A DNA stretch of 64,000 bases from JAFLTL01 sp964389525 (GCA_964389525.1 CAYMEX010000016.1:1-64000); one strand, 5' to 3'. Positions 25,340 through 33,883 are shown, counted from the stretch's first letter. Program-made: numbers and translations. The notes: generated by a model from the letters alone, not told the origin.

Positions 25340-25663
25340 ATGTCCTGGATTTTTCTGATAGTAGCCGGACTGATGGAAGTAGGATTCACATTCTGCCTCG
25401 GCAAGACCAAGACCGCAACCGGACAAGAACTCGCATGGTGGTGGGTCGGATTTCTGTGCGCACTGACACTAAGTATGTTTCTGATGGCGAAAGCCGCCGA
25501 AAAGCTCCCGATCGGCACCGTCTATCCCGTGTGGACAGGCATCGGAGCCGTAGGCGCGGTAGTGGTCGGCATCATCTTTTTTCACGAGCCCGCCACATTC
25601 TGGCGCATCTTCTTCATCACCACCCTCATCCTTTCAATCCTCGGCCTTAAACTCATGCCCTGA
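25340..25663 (+). CDS. SMR family exporter, Gdx/SugE (guanidinium exporter) subtype
   Basis: A 107-residue, four-helix small multidrug resistance protein. The start at ATG 25340 gives MSWIFLIVAGLMEVGF, aligned with SugE/Gdx; the frame is open 20 codons upstream but that part is not family-like. The essential Glu13 is present in GLMEVGF, and the Gdx-type signature GTVYPVWTGIGAVGAVVVG replaces the EmrE version. Gdx proteins exchange protons for guanidinium. Here the function is inferred from the subtype signature. As a single gene it probably works as a dual-topology homodimer. Confidence 0.87.
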   Translation: MSWIFLIVAGLMEVGFTFCLGKTKTATGQELAWWWVGFLCALTLSMFLMAKAAEKLPIGTVYPVWTGIGAVGAVVVGIIFFHEPATFWRIFFITTLILSILGLKLMP

Positions 25664-25756
25664 CAACAATACGTATAGATACTCTCTGTAACAACATTGA
25701 GGTTAACACTATTGCATCCCCATATAAATGTTAAGATCAAAGTAACGCTTCACGTA

Positions 25757-25792
25757 CAAAAAAAGCACCCCCACAATGGGAGTGCTTAATTT
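25757..25792 (-). terminator. Terminator of rpsO
   Basis: Minus strand: AAGCACTCCC, loop ATTGTG, GGGGGTGCTT, then a run of T's. It starts about 22 bases after the rpsO stop. The A-run on the other side makes it usable from the plus strand as well, after the SMR gene. Confidence 0.85.
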
Positions 25793-25809
25793 TTTGCGAT
25801 ACCCTGCAA

Positions 25810-26085
25810 TTATTTGCGGATACCAAGATCTTTCTGAGCGATGATCGCACGGTAGCGCTCAATGTCGGTGCGGATCAGGTAATCAAGCAGACGACGACGC
25901 TTACCTACAAGCATTTTCAGTGTACGGGCAGTCACAAAGTCTTTGTGGTTCTGCTTCAGATGTTCTGTGAGGTGAGCAATACGGGTGGAGAAGAGCGCGA
26001 TCTGTGCCTCAGCGGACCCTGTGTCAGTCTTGCTCGTTCCGTACTTCTCGAAGATGGCTTGCTTTTCTTCAGGATTCAGTGCCAT
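25810..26085 (-). CDS. rpsO: 30S ribosomal protein S15
   Basis: A 91-residue small-subunit ribosomal protein that binds 16S rRNA early in assembly. Seen: the conserved DTGSAEAQIALFSTRI and HLKQNHKDF segments, and KRRRLLDYL near the C-terminus. The length is normal (about 89). It has its own promoter (26180-26210), a structured leader and a clear terminator, so it is probably a single-gene unit. Confidence 0.97.
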   Translation of the reverse strand: MALNPEEKQAIFEKYGTSKTDTGSAEAQIALFSTRIAHLTEHLKQNHKDFVTARTLKMLVGKRRRLLDYLIRTDIERYRAIIAQKDLGIRK

Positions 26086-26134
26086 TTCCAGGGAATTGTT
26101 TTAGTTAATTATTTAGTTTTATTGCTTTTACGAC

Positions 26135-26177
26135 CCGGCAACAAGATCGCGGCCGTCGCCGGTTTGCGCAAAAGCGC
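26135..26177 (-). promoter_or_regulatory. Two hairpins in the rpsO leader
   Basis: Within the ~88-base leader are an 8-bp stem, CCGGCGAC/GTTGCCGG (26135-26162), and a tight GCGCTTTTGCGC hairpin (26166-26177). S15 is known to repress its own mRNA in several bacteria by binding structured leaders. This one is a candidate only. Confidence 0.4.
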
Positions 26178-26179
26178 TG

Positions 26180-26210
26180 CAAAGTTAGCATTTATTTCCG
26201 ATAAGTCAAC
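26180..26210 (-). promoter_or_regulatory. Promoter of rpsO
   Basis: On the minus strand: GTTG (26210-26207), 19 bases, TAACTTTG (26187-26180). It fits the Bacteroidetes form and gives a leader of about 88 bases. Confidence 0.7.
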
Positions 26211-26246
26211 AAGAAATTTTAAGTTTTTCCTGTCGTTACGGCTTTT

Positions 26247-26579
26247 TCAGCCCTGCTGCTTTACCTGATCGGGGACACGGTAATAAACCTTTCCCTCTTT
26301 GTACTCCTCGGCTGCGATCAGAGTGGGTTTCGGAAGTTTCTCATAATAGCGCGAGATCTCGATCTGCTCGCGGTTTTCCGACACCTCCTCGAGGTTGTCA
26401 TTCAGAGTAGCAAACTCCTGGAGTTTCTGCTCCAGATCATGCTTCATCTCCGCTGCAATCTGATTGGCGCGTTTTGCAATGATGCAGACGGTCTCATAAA
26501 CATTGCCGGTATCGGCTGAAAGCTCAATCATGTCACGTGTGACAGTCGTGAGCGGGGCGTTTGTCTTTCTGTAATCCAT
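26247..26579 (-). CDS. rpoZ: RNA polymerase omega subunit (Bacteroidetes RpoZ/Rpb6-like)
   Basis: A 110-residue protein of the Bacteroidetes omega family. Seen: TVTRDMIELSADTGNVYETV at the N-terminus and IIAKRANQIAAEMKHDLEQK, matching the omega helices that clamp beta-prime. A lineage-specific acidic C-terminal tail ends in EYKEGKVYYRVP. It lies directly downstream of bamD, an arrangement typical of Bacteroidetes. The length exceeds E. coli omega (91) but is normal for this phylum. Confidence 0.88.
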   Translation of the reverse strand: MDYRKTNAPLTTVTRDMIELSADTGNVYETVCIIAKRANQIAAEMKHDLEQKLQEFATLNDNLEEVSENREQIEISRYYEKLPKPTLIAAEEYKEGKVYYRVPDQVKQQG

Positions 26580-26637
26580 TATGATGGTCTGAACTGTATT
26601 CTGTTCGGTTATTCAGTTGTTGTCAGGGATGCGATCA

Positions 26638-27465
26638 TCAGTCGGTCGACGCATATCTCGAAGCGATCTTGAAGATGTTGTCAGCCTCCTCGCGGAACGG
26701 ACTCTCGGGATAGTTGTTTATGAAGCTGTAATACTCATCGACAACATCGCGAAAACGGTCGCTTTTACGCTCGTCGACACTCATTGAAGCCTCCTGATAG
26801 CGGGCTTTGAGTATGAGCATCTCAAGCTCCTCCTTGTATTTCGAGTAAGGATATTCCTTGATCGCGTTCTGAGCGACGATTATTGCGCTCTCGTAGTTGT
26901 TGCCGCGATATATGCCCATGTTGTAATAGAGCTGGGCATTCTGCAGCTCCTTTAGAGTCAGTTTGTCCTGAAGCTCAAATATCGCGTTCTGCGCGATTGT
27001 GACTTTGTCGCTGCGGGGGAAATAGTCGAGGAAAGCCTGAAGCTCCTCGATTGCCTTGATGGTACCCGACTGGTCAAGCTGAGGTTCCGGCGAGTCGAGA
27101 TAATAGCCATAGCCGGTGTAAAATCTCGCAAGCTCGGTGTACTTGCCCTTGGGGAAGCGCGAGTAATAAACCTGAAAATGCGATGCGGCATCAAGATACT
27201 CCTTGTTCTCGTAATAGCTCAGACCGAGAAGATAAAGAGCTTCCTCACCCTTTTCAGAGCCTTTCAGCATCGTCACTACATCGTTGAGAAGAGTGTAGGA
27301 CTGAGAGAAATTTCCCTGCTCGAACGCACGTTTGGCAAATTCAAACTTCTCGTCAGGATCCTTGCTTTTCAACACACGCTGATACTCTCCGCAACCCGTA
27401 AGAAGCGGAAATACCATGCACAACAATAATATTTTCAGAGCATTAAGCCCAATTTTATTCAGCAT
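26638..27465 (-). CDS. bamD: Outer membrane assembly lipoprotein BamD
   Basis: A lipoprotein subunit of the Bam complex that folds beta-barrel proteins into the outer membrane. From ATG 27465 it has 275 residues: a lipoprotein signal with lipobox LLTGC (Cys25), then tetratricopeptide repeats (RAFEQGNFSQSYTLLNDVV, YYENKEYLDAASHFQVYYSRFP). The start 24 bases upstream (TTG) is excluded because it falls at the edge of the -7 element 27494-27501. It is upstream of rpoZ. Confidence 0.92.
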   Translation of the reverse strand: MLNKIGLNALKILLLCMVFPLLTGCGEYQRVLKSKDPDEKFEFAKRAFEQGNFSQSYTLLNDVVTMLKGSEKGEEALYLLGLSYYENKEYLDAASHFQVYYSRFPKGKYTELARFYTGYGYYLDSPEPQLDQSGTIKAIEELQAFLDYFPRSDKVTIAQNAIFELQDKLTLKELQNAQLYYNMGIYRGNNYESAIIVAQNAIKEYPYSKYKEELEMLILKARYQEASMSVDERKSDRFRDVVDEYYSFINNYPESPFREEADNIFKIASRYASTD

Positions 27466-27493
27466 ACTGATTCGCCAAAAGTCTTTCAAGCCA

Positions 27494-27501
27494 CAAATAT
27501 A
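27494..27501 (-). promoter_or_regulatory. -7 element of bamD-rpoZ
   Basis: Minus strand TATATTTG, 28 bases before ATG 27465. It decides the bamD start. No clear -33 box. Confidence 0.6.
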
Positions 27502-27529
27502 CAGCTTTTTTGTCAGCTACAGCTCACTT

Positions 27530-28318
27530 TTAAGCATTTTTTTCAGGCCACGCAAAGCCCTGACGCGAGATATAGTCAAAAAAGTCTTTTGAGAACTTTA
27601 CCGCGTTGGACTCCGGATAACGAACATCGGTGAACACATGCGCCAGCGACGGCTTCCCGTTTTCCTCGACAAAAGCGCGGTTTGCAGAAAGTTCTTCCTT
27701 CTCACGGTAAATGCGGTCTATATCATCCGCGCTATACTCGCGATACACCTCATCGTGGATAAGAGCGGAGACCGGAAGCCTCTCGGCTCCTGCCGATTTC
27801 CCTTCGGGCCAGCCGACAGCAAGTGTCACGACAGGCACTGTCAGACGCGGCAATCCGAGTATGCGGCCTATCTGCGACGCAGTGTAGGTCGTCGTGCCCA
27901 GATACACACACCCGAGTCCTGCGAGCTCAGCCAGAGTGTTGAATTGCTGGGCGAATATCACCGCATCGAGCATTGCAGCTATGAAGCTCTCGAAGTTGGC
28001 GAACCCGGGCGTTGCTCCACGCTGCTCACACCATTGACTGAAACGGTTGAAATCGGCGACAAACGTCAGAAATATTCCGTTGCCGGTAGCGGCCGGCTGA
28101 TTGAAGTGCGCGGCTGCCAGCTCCTTCTTTATTTCAGGCCGACGGCTGACAATCACACTGTAGAGCTGCATACCGCCAGTAGTAGGCGCATGCGCCGCCT
28201 TCTCCACAAGATCAGTTATAAGACTCTGCGGAACTTCACGATCCGTGAATCTGCGCTCTGTAGCACGTCCGGTCCAGTAGTCCGACTCAACAAAATCTTT
28301 ATACATACCTTTCTGCAT
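27530..28318 (-). CDS. Nitroreductase family protein (NfsA-like flavin oxidoreductase)
   Basis: A 262-residue FMN-dependent NAD(P)H oxidoreductase of the nitroreductase fold. Seen: RATERRFTDREVP (FMN phosphate contact), APTTGGMQLYSVIV, FAQQFNTLAELAGLGCVYLGT and the C-terminal arm. The extended C-terminal region (about 190-262) fits the NfsA/FrxA-type subgroup. It lies 5 bases after mlaF and may be carried on the same transcript. Physiological substrate unknown. Confidence 0.88.
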   Translation of the reverse strand: MQKGMYKDFVESDYWTGRATERRFTDREVPQSLITDLVEKAAHAPTTGGMQLYSVIVSRRPEIKKELAAAHFNQPAATGNGIFLTFVADFNRFSQWCEQRGATPGFANFESFIAAMLDAVIFAQQFNTLAELAGLGCVYLGTTTYTASQIGRILGLPRLTVPVVTLAVGWPEGKSAGAERLPVSALIHDEVYREYSADDIDRIYREKEELSANRAFVEENGKPSLAHVFTDVRYPESNAVKFSKDFFDYISRQGFAWPEKNA

Positions 28319-28323
28319 ATAGT

Positions 28324-29100
28324 TCAGTTCATCGGCCGGGCCGATGCTACAATATGATCTTTCACCTCCTGGAAGAGGCGTGTCGCAAACACAAACTCAT
28401 TCAGTGCCTCATTGGCAGTAGTGAATATCTTGTTCTTGTCCCCCACCCATTCGCGGCGTCCTTTGTTCAGAAACACGATATTATCACCGATACCGAGCAC
28501 CGAGTTCATGTCGTGTGTGTTGATCACCGTCGTTATGTTGTATTCGTGAGTGATGTCGCTGAGCAGCTCGTCGATCACGATCGAGGTCTTCGGATCAAGA
28601 CCCGAGTTAGGCTCGTCGCAAAACAGATATTTAGGATTCAGGGCTATGGCGCGCGCAATGGCCACGCGCTTCTGCATGCCGCCCGATATCTCCGACGGAT
28701 ATTTGTTCTCGGCCCCTTTCAGGTTGACGCGCTCGATACAGAACAGCGCGCGCTCCATCATCTCTTCGCGGTTCATCCCCGAGAACATCATAAGCGGGAA
28801 CATGACATTGCCAAGCACCGTTTCAGAGTCAAACAGAGCCGATCCCTGAAACAGCATGCCGATCTCTTTGCGCAGAGCCTTGATCTGCTTTGAGTTCATT
28901 TTCAGAGTATCGCGACCGTCAAAAAGTATCTGGCCGCTCTCGGGCCGCAGAAGCCCGACCACCGACTTCATCAGCACAGTCTTGCCCGAACCGCTCTGAC
29001 CTATGATCAGATTTGTCTTTCCGGTCTCGAAACGGGCGCTCACATCTTTCAGGATCTGTTTCCCGTCAAACGATTTAGATATGTCGACAACCTCAATCAT
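28324..29100 (-). CDS. mlaF: MlaF-like ABC ATPase (phospholipid transport)
   Basis: A 258-residue ATPase of the Mla/Mce lipid transporter, which moves phospholipids between the membranes. Seen: Walker A GQSGSGKT, Q-loop GMLFQGSALFDSETV (a typical MlaF sequence), signature ISGGMQKRVAIARA and Walker B FCDEPNSGLDP. The ATG overlaps the end of the permease gene by 4 bases. The usual third component (MlaD/Mce-domain protein) is not next to it here. Confidence 0.9.
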   Translation of the reverse strand: MIEVVDISKSFDGKQILKDVSARFETGKTNLIIGQSGSGKTVLMKSVVGLLRPESGQILFDGRDTLKMNSKQIKALRKEIGMLFQGSALFDSETVLGNVMFPLMMFSGMNREEMMERALFCIERVNLKGAENKYPSEISGGMQKRVAIARAIALNPKYLFCDEPNSGLDPKTSIVIDELLSDITHEYNITTVINTHDMNSVLGIGDNIVFLNKGRREWVGDKNKIFTTANEALNEFVFATRLFQEVKDHIVASARPMN

Positions 29101-29846
29101 TGCAGCAGAAGTTTTGTTAATATCACATCAAACAGCAGGATAAGTATCGAGCTTGTGACGACCGAGTCGGTGCTCGCCTTGCCCACCTCAAGCGCGCCTC
29201 CCTTCACATAATAGCCGAAGTAGCTTGCAACCGAGGCTATGATGAATGCGAAGAAGAACGACTTGATGAGTCCGTACCACACATACCATTCAGTGAACAG
29301 CGCCTGCAGACCGTAGGTGTAGCGCGACACAGGTATCAGATCGGTGAAAGCCGCCACAAGCAGACCGCCGAACAGCGCAGTGCCCATACAGAACACAACC
29401 AGGATCGGCATGAAGAACACAAACGCCACGATCTTGGGGAGCACCAGATAGTTGCACGAGTTCACGCCCATTATCTCGAGAGCGTCGATCTGCTCTGTCA
29501 CCCTCATCGTGCCGATCTCCGAGGCGATGTTACTGCCGACCTTGCCGGCGAGTATCAGGCACAGTATCGAGTTGGAGAACTCGAGCAGCACGATGTCGCG
29601 CGTGGCAAGACCGACAGTGTACGACGGCATGAGCGGCGACGACGTGTTGAGCTGCATCTGTATCGCACACACGGCCCCGATAAATATCGAGATGATTATC
29701 ACGAGAGGTATCGAGTCGACACCGAGTTTCGACACCTCTGTCACACAGCGCCGGGCAAACACGCCCCAACGGTCGGGTATCGCGAAAGTCCTGCCTATAA
29801 ACATGCAATACTTGCCCGTATTGGCAAGCCATTTGTTCAATATCAT
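29097..29846 (-). CDS. mlaE: MlaE-like ABC permease (phospholipid transport)
   Basis: A 249-residue permease with five or six hydrophobic segments. Seen: SKLGVDSIPLVIIISIFIGA, GKVGSNIASEIGTMRVTEQIDALEIMG (the MlaE family signature; E and R at the coupling helix), and VGKASTDSVVTSSILILLFD near the end. It is the first gene of a unit with mlaF; a TACCTTTG -7 element lies upstream. Confidence 0.92.
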   Translation of the reverse strand: MILNKWLANTGKYCMFIGRTFAIPDRWGVFARRCVTEVSKLGVDSIPLVIIISIFIGAVCAIQMQLNTSSPLMPSYTVGLATRDIVLLEFSNSILCLILAGKVGSNIASEIGTMRVTEQIDALEIMGVNSCNYLVLPKIVAFVFFMPILVVFCMGTALFGGLLVAAFTDLIPVSRYTYGLQALFTEWYVWYGLIKSFFFAFIIASVASYFGYYVKGGALEVGKASTDSVVTSSILILLFDVILTKLLLQ

Positions 29847-29873
29847 AATATAATCTTGATGCTATCGTTGTAG

Positions 29874-29881
29874 CAAAGGTA
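29874..29881 (-). promoter_or_regulatory. -7 element of mlaE-mlaF
   Basis: Minus strand TACCTTTG, 27 bases before the mlaE ATG; fits TAnnTTTG. It is divergent from, and almost touches, the udk promoter. Confidence 0.5.
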
Positions 29882-29888
29882 ATGAAAA

Positions 29889-29920
29889 TTTGATCTTCAT
29901 ACCGAAATTATGTAGTTTTG
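29889..29920 (+). promoter_or_regulatory. Promoter of the udk-lptB gene run
   Basis: TTTG (29889-29892), 20 bases, TAGTTTTG (29913-29920): a full match to the Bacteroidetes consensus. It supports ATG 29953 as the udk start rather than the TTG at 29890. Confidence 0.8.
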
Positions 29921-29952
29921 TGCAGATATTGCGCAATAAAACCCAATTTCAC

Positions 29953-30570
29953 ATGCTCATCATAGGTATTGCCGGAGGCACAGGATCGGGAAAGACCACC
30001 GTTGTCAACCGCATCATTCAGGCGCTCCCACAAGGTGAGGTAGCCGTTCTTCCGCAGGACTCATACTATAAGGATCTCAGCCATTTGAAGCCTGAAGATC
30101 GACAGAAGATCAACTTCGATGAGCCGCAGGCCATCGAGTGGTCGCTTCTTGTCGATCAGCTCGCCAGTCTGCGCGAGGGCAAGACTGTGGAGATGCCCAC
30201 CTACTCCTACCTCACGTGCACACGCCAGAAAGAGACCGTCACCGTCCGCCCGCGCGACGTCGTCATTGTCGAGGGCATCCTTGTTCTGTGCGATCCCGTG
30301 CTGCGCGACATGATGGATATAAAATGCTTCGTCGACGCCGATGCCGACGAGCGGCTTATACGCGTCATCTCGCGCGACTGCGTAGAGCGCGGACGCACGC
30401 CACAGATGGTCATCGAACGCTATGAGCGTGTCCTAAAACCCATGCACTGCCAGTACATCGAGCCGTCGAAACGCTTTGCCGACCTCATCATTCCACAGGG
30501 AGGCACCAACAAAGTCGCAATAGGGCTCCTCACCGATTTCATCGATGCACGGCTTCGCAGAGCACGATAA
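29953..30570 (+). CDS. udk: Uridine kinase
   Basis: Phosphorylates uridine and cytidine to UMP and CMP (pyrimidine salvage, cytoplasm). The protein has 205 residues from ATG 29953. Walker A is GGTGSGKTT at residues 8-16. Other family segments are LPQDSYYKD, NFDEPQAIEW and VIVEGILVLCDPVLRDMMD. The start is fixed by the promoter. lptB follows after 21 bases. Confidence 0.95.
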   Translation: MLIIGIAGGTGSGKTTVVNRIIQALPQGEVAVLPQDSYYKDLSHLKPEDRQKINFDEPQAIEWSLLVDQLASLREGKTVEMPTYSYLTCTRQKETVTVRPRDVVIVEGILVLCDPVLRDMMDIKCFVDADADERLIRVISRDCVERGRTPQMVIERYERVLKPMHCQYIEPSKRFADLIIPQGGTNKVAIGLLTDFIDARLRRAR

Positions 30571-30591
30571 CACACACAACCGACAATCACA

Positions 30592-31467
30592 ATGGCTATA
30601 ATATACAACGTAAAAGACTCAATGGAGTCAAAAGCCGACATATCGGCTCCCGATTTCATTCCCGTTGATTCGCCGGGAGTCAGTGTCGACAGCGGGGACA
30701 CCGAACGCAAAGAGCCAGGCGACAGCCGACGCGTGCTCCGCACCGAGAATCTTGTGAAGAAATACGGCCAGCGCACAGTCGTCAACCACGTCTCCATCGA
30801 TGTCAAGCAAGGCGAGATTGTCGGTCTGCTCGGCCCTAACGGCGCAGGCAAGACCACGACATTCTACATGACCGTAGGCCTTATAACGCCCAACGAGGGA
30901 CAGATATTTCTCGACGACCTCAACATCACGAAATACCCCATCTACAAACGCGCCCAGAACGGCATCGGCTACCTCGCGCAAGAGGCGTCTGTATTCCGCA
31001 AGCTCACCGTCGAAGACAATCTGCGGGCTGTGCTGCAGATGACAGGACTGACACCGGCCGAACAGCGCGACAAGCTCGACAGCCTCATCGACGAGTTCAA
31101 CCTCGGCCACGTGCGGCGCAATCTCGGCGAACGCCTTTCGGGAGGTGAGCGCCGACGCACCGAGATAGCACGCTGTCTTGCCATTAACCCCGATTTCATC
31201 ATGCTCGACGAGCCGTTTGCCGGCGTCGACCCGATCAACGTCGAGGAGATCCAGGGGGTGGTCTACAACCTCAAGAAAAAAAATATCGGCATACTCATCA
31301 CCGACCACAACGCACAGGAGACACTGCGCATCACCGACCGCGCCTACCTCCTTTTTGAGGGCAAGATCCTCTTTCAGGGCACCAGCGAGGAGCTTTCGGT
31401 CAACCCCGTTGTACGCGAGAAGTACCTCGGACGCGACTTCGTCTTCTACCGCAAGAAATTTGAGTAA
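30592..31467 (+). CDS. lptB: LPS export ABC ATPase LptB (with N-terminal extension)
   Basis: The cytoplasmic ATPase of the Lpt machine that extracts LPS from the inner membrane. It has 291 residues. Seen: Walker A GPNGAGKTT (81-89), Q-loop IGYLAQEASVFRKLTVEDN (diagnostic for LptB), signature LSGGERRRTEIARC, Walker B FIMLDEPFAGVDP. The first ~47 residues (ESKADISAPDFIPVDS and onwards) are an acidic, probably unstructured extension absent from the ~241-residue E. coli protein. A start near residue 48 cannot be excluded, but no good internal start is obvious. Confidence 0.93.
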   Translation: MAIIYNVKDSMESKADISAPDFIPVDSPGVSVDSGDTERKEPGDSRRVLRTENLVKKYGQRTVVNHVSIDVKQGEIVGLLGPNGAGKTTTFYMTVGLITPNEGQIFLDDLNITKYPIYKRAQNGIGYLAQEASVFRKLTVEDNLRAVLQMTGLTPAEQRDKLDSLIDEFNLGHVRRNLGERLSGGERRRTEIARCLAINPDFIMLDEPFAGVDPINVEEIQGVVYNLKKKNIGILITDHNAQETLRITDRAYLLFEGKILFQGTSEELSVNPVVREKYLGRDFVFYRKKFE

Positions 31468-31491
31468 TAAAATTCATCTTCTACTCCCCTC

Positions 31492-32220
31492 ATGCAGTCC
31501 GTATTCAGATTCAAGCAATTTGACCTCAGGCATGGCGGAAGCGGCATGAAACTCACTACCGACAGTCTGCTGCTCGGCGCATGGGTCGAAACCGCATCTT
31601 CCCCGCTGTCGGTTGTCGATGCCGGATCTGGATGTGGCATCCTCGCTCTCATGTGCGCCCAGAGGTTTTCAGGAGCCGACATAGTTGCCGTCGACAACAA
31701 CCCCGGTGCCTACGCCGAGTCAAGCGAAAATTTCACAGCTTCGCCCTGGAGCGACCGGCTGCATCCGGTGCAGGCCGACATAAACGAATGGGCAGCAGCC
31801 CGCGCGGAGACCGTAGATCTTATAATCTGCAACCCTCCCTACTTCACCGAGACTCTCCGCTCACCCAGCGCGTCACGCGCCGATGCGCGTCATGCCGGAG
31901 CATTGAGTGCCGAAAGCATCATCGCCATCGCCGGACGCATACTGTCGCCCGACGGTACCCTTGCCATTGTCCTCCCCTGGTCACACATGCCACGCCTCAC
32001 ACTACCGGCCTCGCTTGCATCGCTGCACATGACACGCATCGCCACTGTCGCCGCACGCCACGGCAAGCAGCCGTCGCTCGCGCTCGTGCAGTTCTCACGG
32101 ACAATGCCGCAGTCGGTTCCGGCAACCGAGACAATCGACATACGCGACAGCGACGGAAACTTCTCCACACTCTACCGACATCTCACATTCCCATTTCTTC
32201 TATATGACAAGAAAGCATAA
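31492..32220 (+). CDS. tRNA1(Val) adenine-37 N6-methyltransferase (TrmN6/YfiC family)
   Basis: A 242-residue SAM-dependent methyltransferase. Seen: FRFKQFDLRHGGSGMKLTTD at the N-terminus, motif I VVDAGSGCGILAL (41-53), and the catalytic NPPYF (114-118). These features identify the YfiC/TrmN6 group, which methylates A37 of a valine tRNA. It lies 24 bases after lptB and overlaps the next gene by 17 bases. Confidence 0.9.
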   Translation: MQSVFRFKQFDLRHGGSGMKLTTDSLLLGAWVETASSPLSVVDAGSGCGILALMCAQRFSGADIVAVDNNPGAYAESSENFTASPWSDRLHPVQADINEWAAARAETVDLIICNPPYFTETLRSPSASRADARHAGALSAESIIAIAGRILSPDGTLAIVLPWSHMPRLTLPASLASLHMTRIATVAARHGKQPSLALVQFSRTMPQSVPATETIDIRDSDGNFSTLYRHLTFPFLLYDKKA

Positions 32221-33088
32221 CAACGGCATCAAGACCACAATAAGTCCGGGCATGGGCATCGGGTTGCTTGCCTGTATCTTCATACTGGCTTCCATCATCA
32301 CATCCGTCATTGTCACGGTGCTTACCACCCACATGAGCAATGCCGGAGCCGCCGTCCGCATATCGATAGTGTTGCAGGATCTCATCGTGTTCATCCTGCC
32401 CGCGATCGTCACCGCTATGGTTATGACGCGGCTTCCGGCACGTTTCCTCGACATCGACAAATCTCCGCGGCTGCGCCCGGCACTTCTGGCCGTGGTTTCT
32501 CTCTTTGCCGCATTCCCGCTGCTCAACTTCATCGTGGCGTGGAACGAGAGCCTGCATCTTCCGGCCCAGTATGCCGGGATAGAGGCGCAGCTCCGTGCGC
32601 TCGAAGATGCCGCCAACATCACACTCGACGGCATAATGAATTCCGCGTCAGTCCCGTCGCTCATTCTGTCGGTACTCATCGTCGGCGTGCTCGCAGGCCT
32701 TTCCGAAGAACTCTTCTTCCGCGGCGCCCTGCAAAAACTTATGATGCTCACACGCGTCAACCCGCACGTAGCCATATGGGTCACAGCATTCATCTTCAGC
32801 GCGGTTCACTTCCAGTTTTTCGGCTTTGTACCGCGTATGCTGCTCGGCGCATATTTCGGCTACCTCGTCTGGTGGACGCGATGCCTGTGGATACCCGTCA
32901 TAGTGCATGCGCTCAACAACTCGGTTGTAGTCGTGTCGAAATGGATTGAGTCACGCTCGGGCTACGAATGCGGCATCGACTCCATCGGTGCCGACCCGGT
33001 CGGTTCGTCGGCCGCTCTTGTGGCGGTTGCCGTCAGCGTTGTGCTCACTGTCTATCTCCTCATATTGATCAGACGCGAATCAAAATGA
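32204..33088 (+). CDS. CPBP family intramembrane metalloprotease
   Basis: A 294-residue membrane protein with about eight hydrophobic segments and the CPBP/Abi protease motifs: EELFFRG (Glu168-Glu169), FSAVHFQFFG and VHALNNSV. Members cleave within membranes or process peptides and prenyl-protein tails; the substrate here is unknown. The gene overlaps its upstream neighbour by 17 bases and its downstream neighbour by 4, so translation is probably coupled. Confidence 0.9.
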   Translation: MTRKHNNGIKTTISPGMGIGLLACIFILASIITSVIVTVLTTHMSNAGAAVRISIVLQDLIVFILPAIVTAMVMTRLPARFLDIDKSPRLRPALLAVVSLFAAFPLLNFIVAWNESLHLPAQYAGIEAQLRALEDAANITLDGIMNSASVPSLILSVLIVGVLAGLSEELFFRGALQKLMMLTRVNPHVAIWVTAFIFSAVHFQFFGFVPRMLLGAYFGYLVWWTRCLWIPVIVHALNNSVVVVSKWIESRSGYECGIDSIGADPVGSSAALVAVAVSVVLTVYLLILIRRESK

Positions 33089-33870
33089 ACGAGCTTTCCG
33101 TCAGTCAGCGCAAACAGCTCGCGTCTCTCACGACGTCAAAAGGGCGCAAGGCCACCGGGCTGTTTCTCGTCGAGGGACTGCGGGCCGTCGGTGAGATGAA
33201 CGCCGCCATGCCCGGAGCTATGCGCGAGATTATCGCCACTCCCGCCTGGTGGGACGAGCACGGCGACTTTCCGCTCTCTCCTCATGTCACCGCATTCTCA
33301 GCGAAAAAGATCGACATTGACCGCATATCATCTCTCTCCACCCCGCAGCCGGTCATAGCCACATTCGCCATTCCCGACCGGCCGATGCCCGGTATCAGCG
33401 AGATCTCGTCGCAGCTCACTGTCGCGCTCGACAGCGTGCAGGATCCCGGCAACCTTGGCACCATAATACGCCTTTGCGACTGGTGGGGCGTCAGGCATCT
33501 GTTCTGCTCGCATGGCACAGTCGACTGCTACTCGCCAAAAGTGGTGCAGGCATCAATGGGTGCGCTCGGCCGCGTCGAGGTGCATCACGTCGATCTTCCG
33601 TCACTCGTAGGCTCTGCCGCATCCAGTGGAGTGCCCGTATGCGGCACATTCATGCAGGGCGACGATATACTGCACTCACCGCTCCCCTGCAATGGGGCGA
33701 TGCTCATACTCGGCAACGAGGGAAACGGCATCTCACCGGCCGTCGAAACCGCCGTCACACGCCGTCTCACCATACCGTCATATGCATCGGCCGACCATGT
33801 CGAGTCGCTCAACGTAGCCACTGCATGCGCCATATGCCTTGCCATGTTCCGCCGCAACTCCACTATCTGA
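33085..33870 (+). CDS. TrmH/SpoU family RNA 2'-O-methyltransferase
   Basis: A 261-residue SPOUT-fold RNA methyltransferase. Seen: an N-terminal substrate-binding domain (KGRKATGLFLVEGLRAVGEM) and the three SpoU motifs: LDSVQDPGNLGTIIRLCDWW, LILGNEGNGIS and IPSYASADHVESLNVATACA. The ATG at 33085 overlaps the protease stop (ATGA); the longer upstream open frame is an artefact. The target nucleotide in rRNA or tRNA cannot be told. Confidence 0.92.
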   Translation: MNELSVSQRKQLASLTTSKGRKATGLFLVEGLRAVGEMNAAMPGAMREIIATPAWWDEHGDFPLSPHVTAFSAKKIDIDRISSLSTPQPVIATFAIPDRPMPGISEISSQLTVALDSVQDPGNLGTIIRLCDWWGVRHLFCSHGTVDCYSPKVVQASMGALGRVEVHHVDLPSLVGSAASSGVPVCGTFMQGDDILHSPLPCNGAMLILGNEGNGISPAVETAVTRRLTIPSYASADHVESLNVATACAICLAMFRRNSTI

Positions 33871-33883
33871 CCACGCTACATAT

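Noticed and set aside
25278..25340. Possible guanidine riboswitch ahead of the Gdx/SugE gene
   Set aside because: Only a weak CCGGCC/GGTCGG stem is visible. The conserved loops of the guanidine I, II and III classes were not found by eye.
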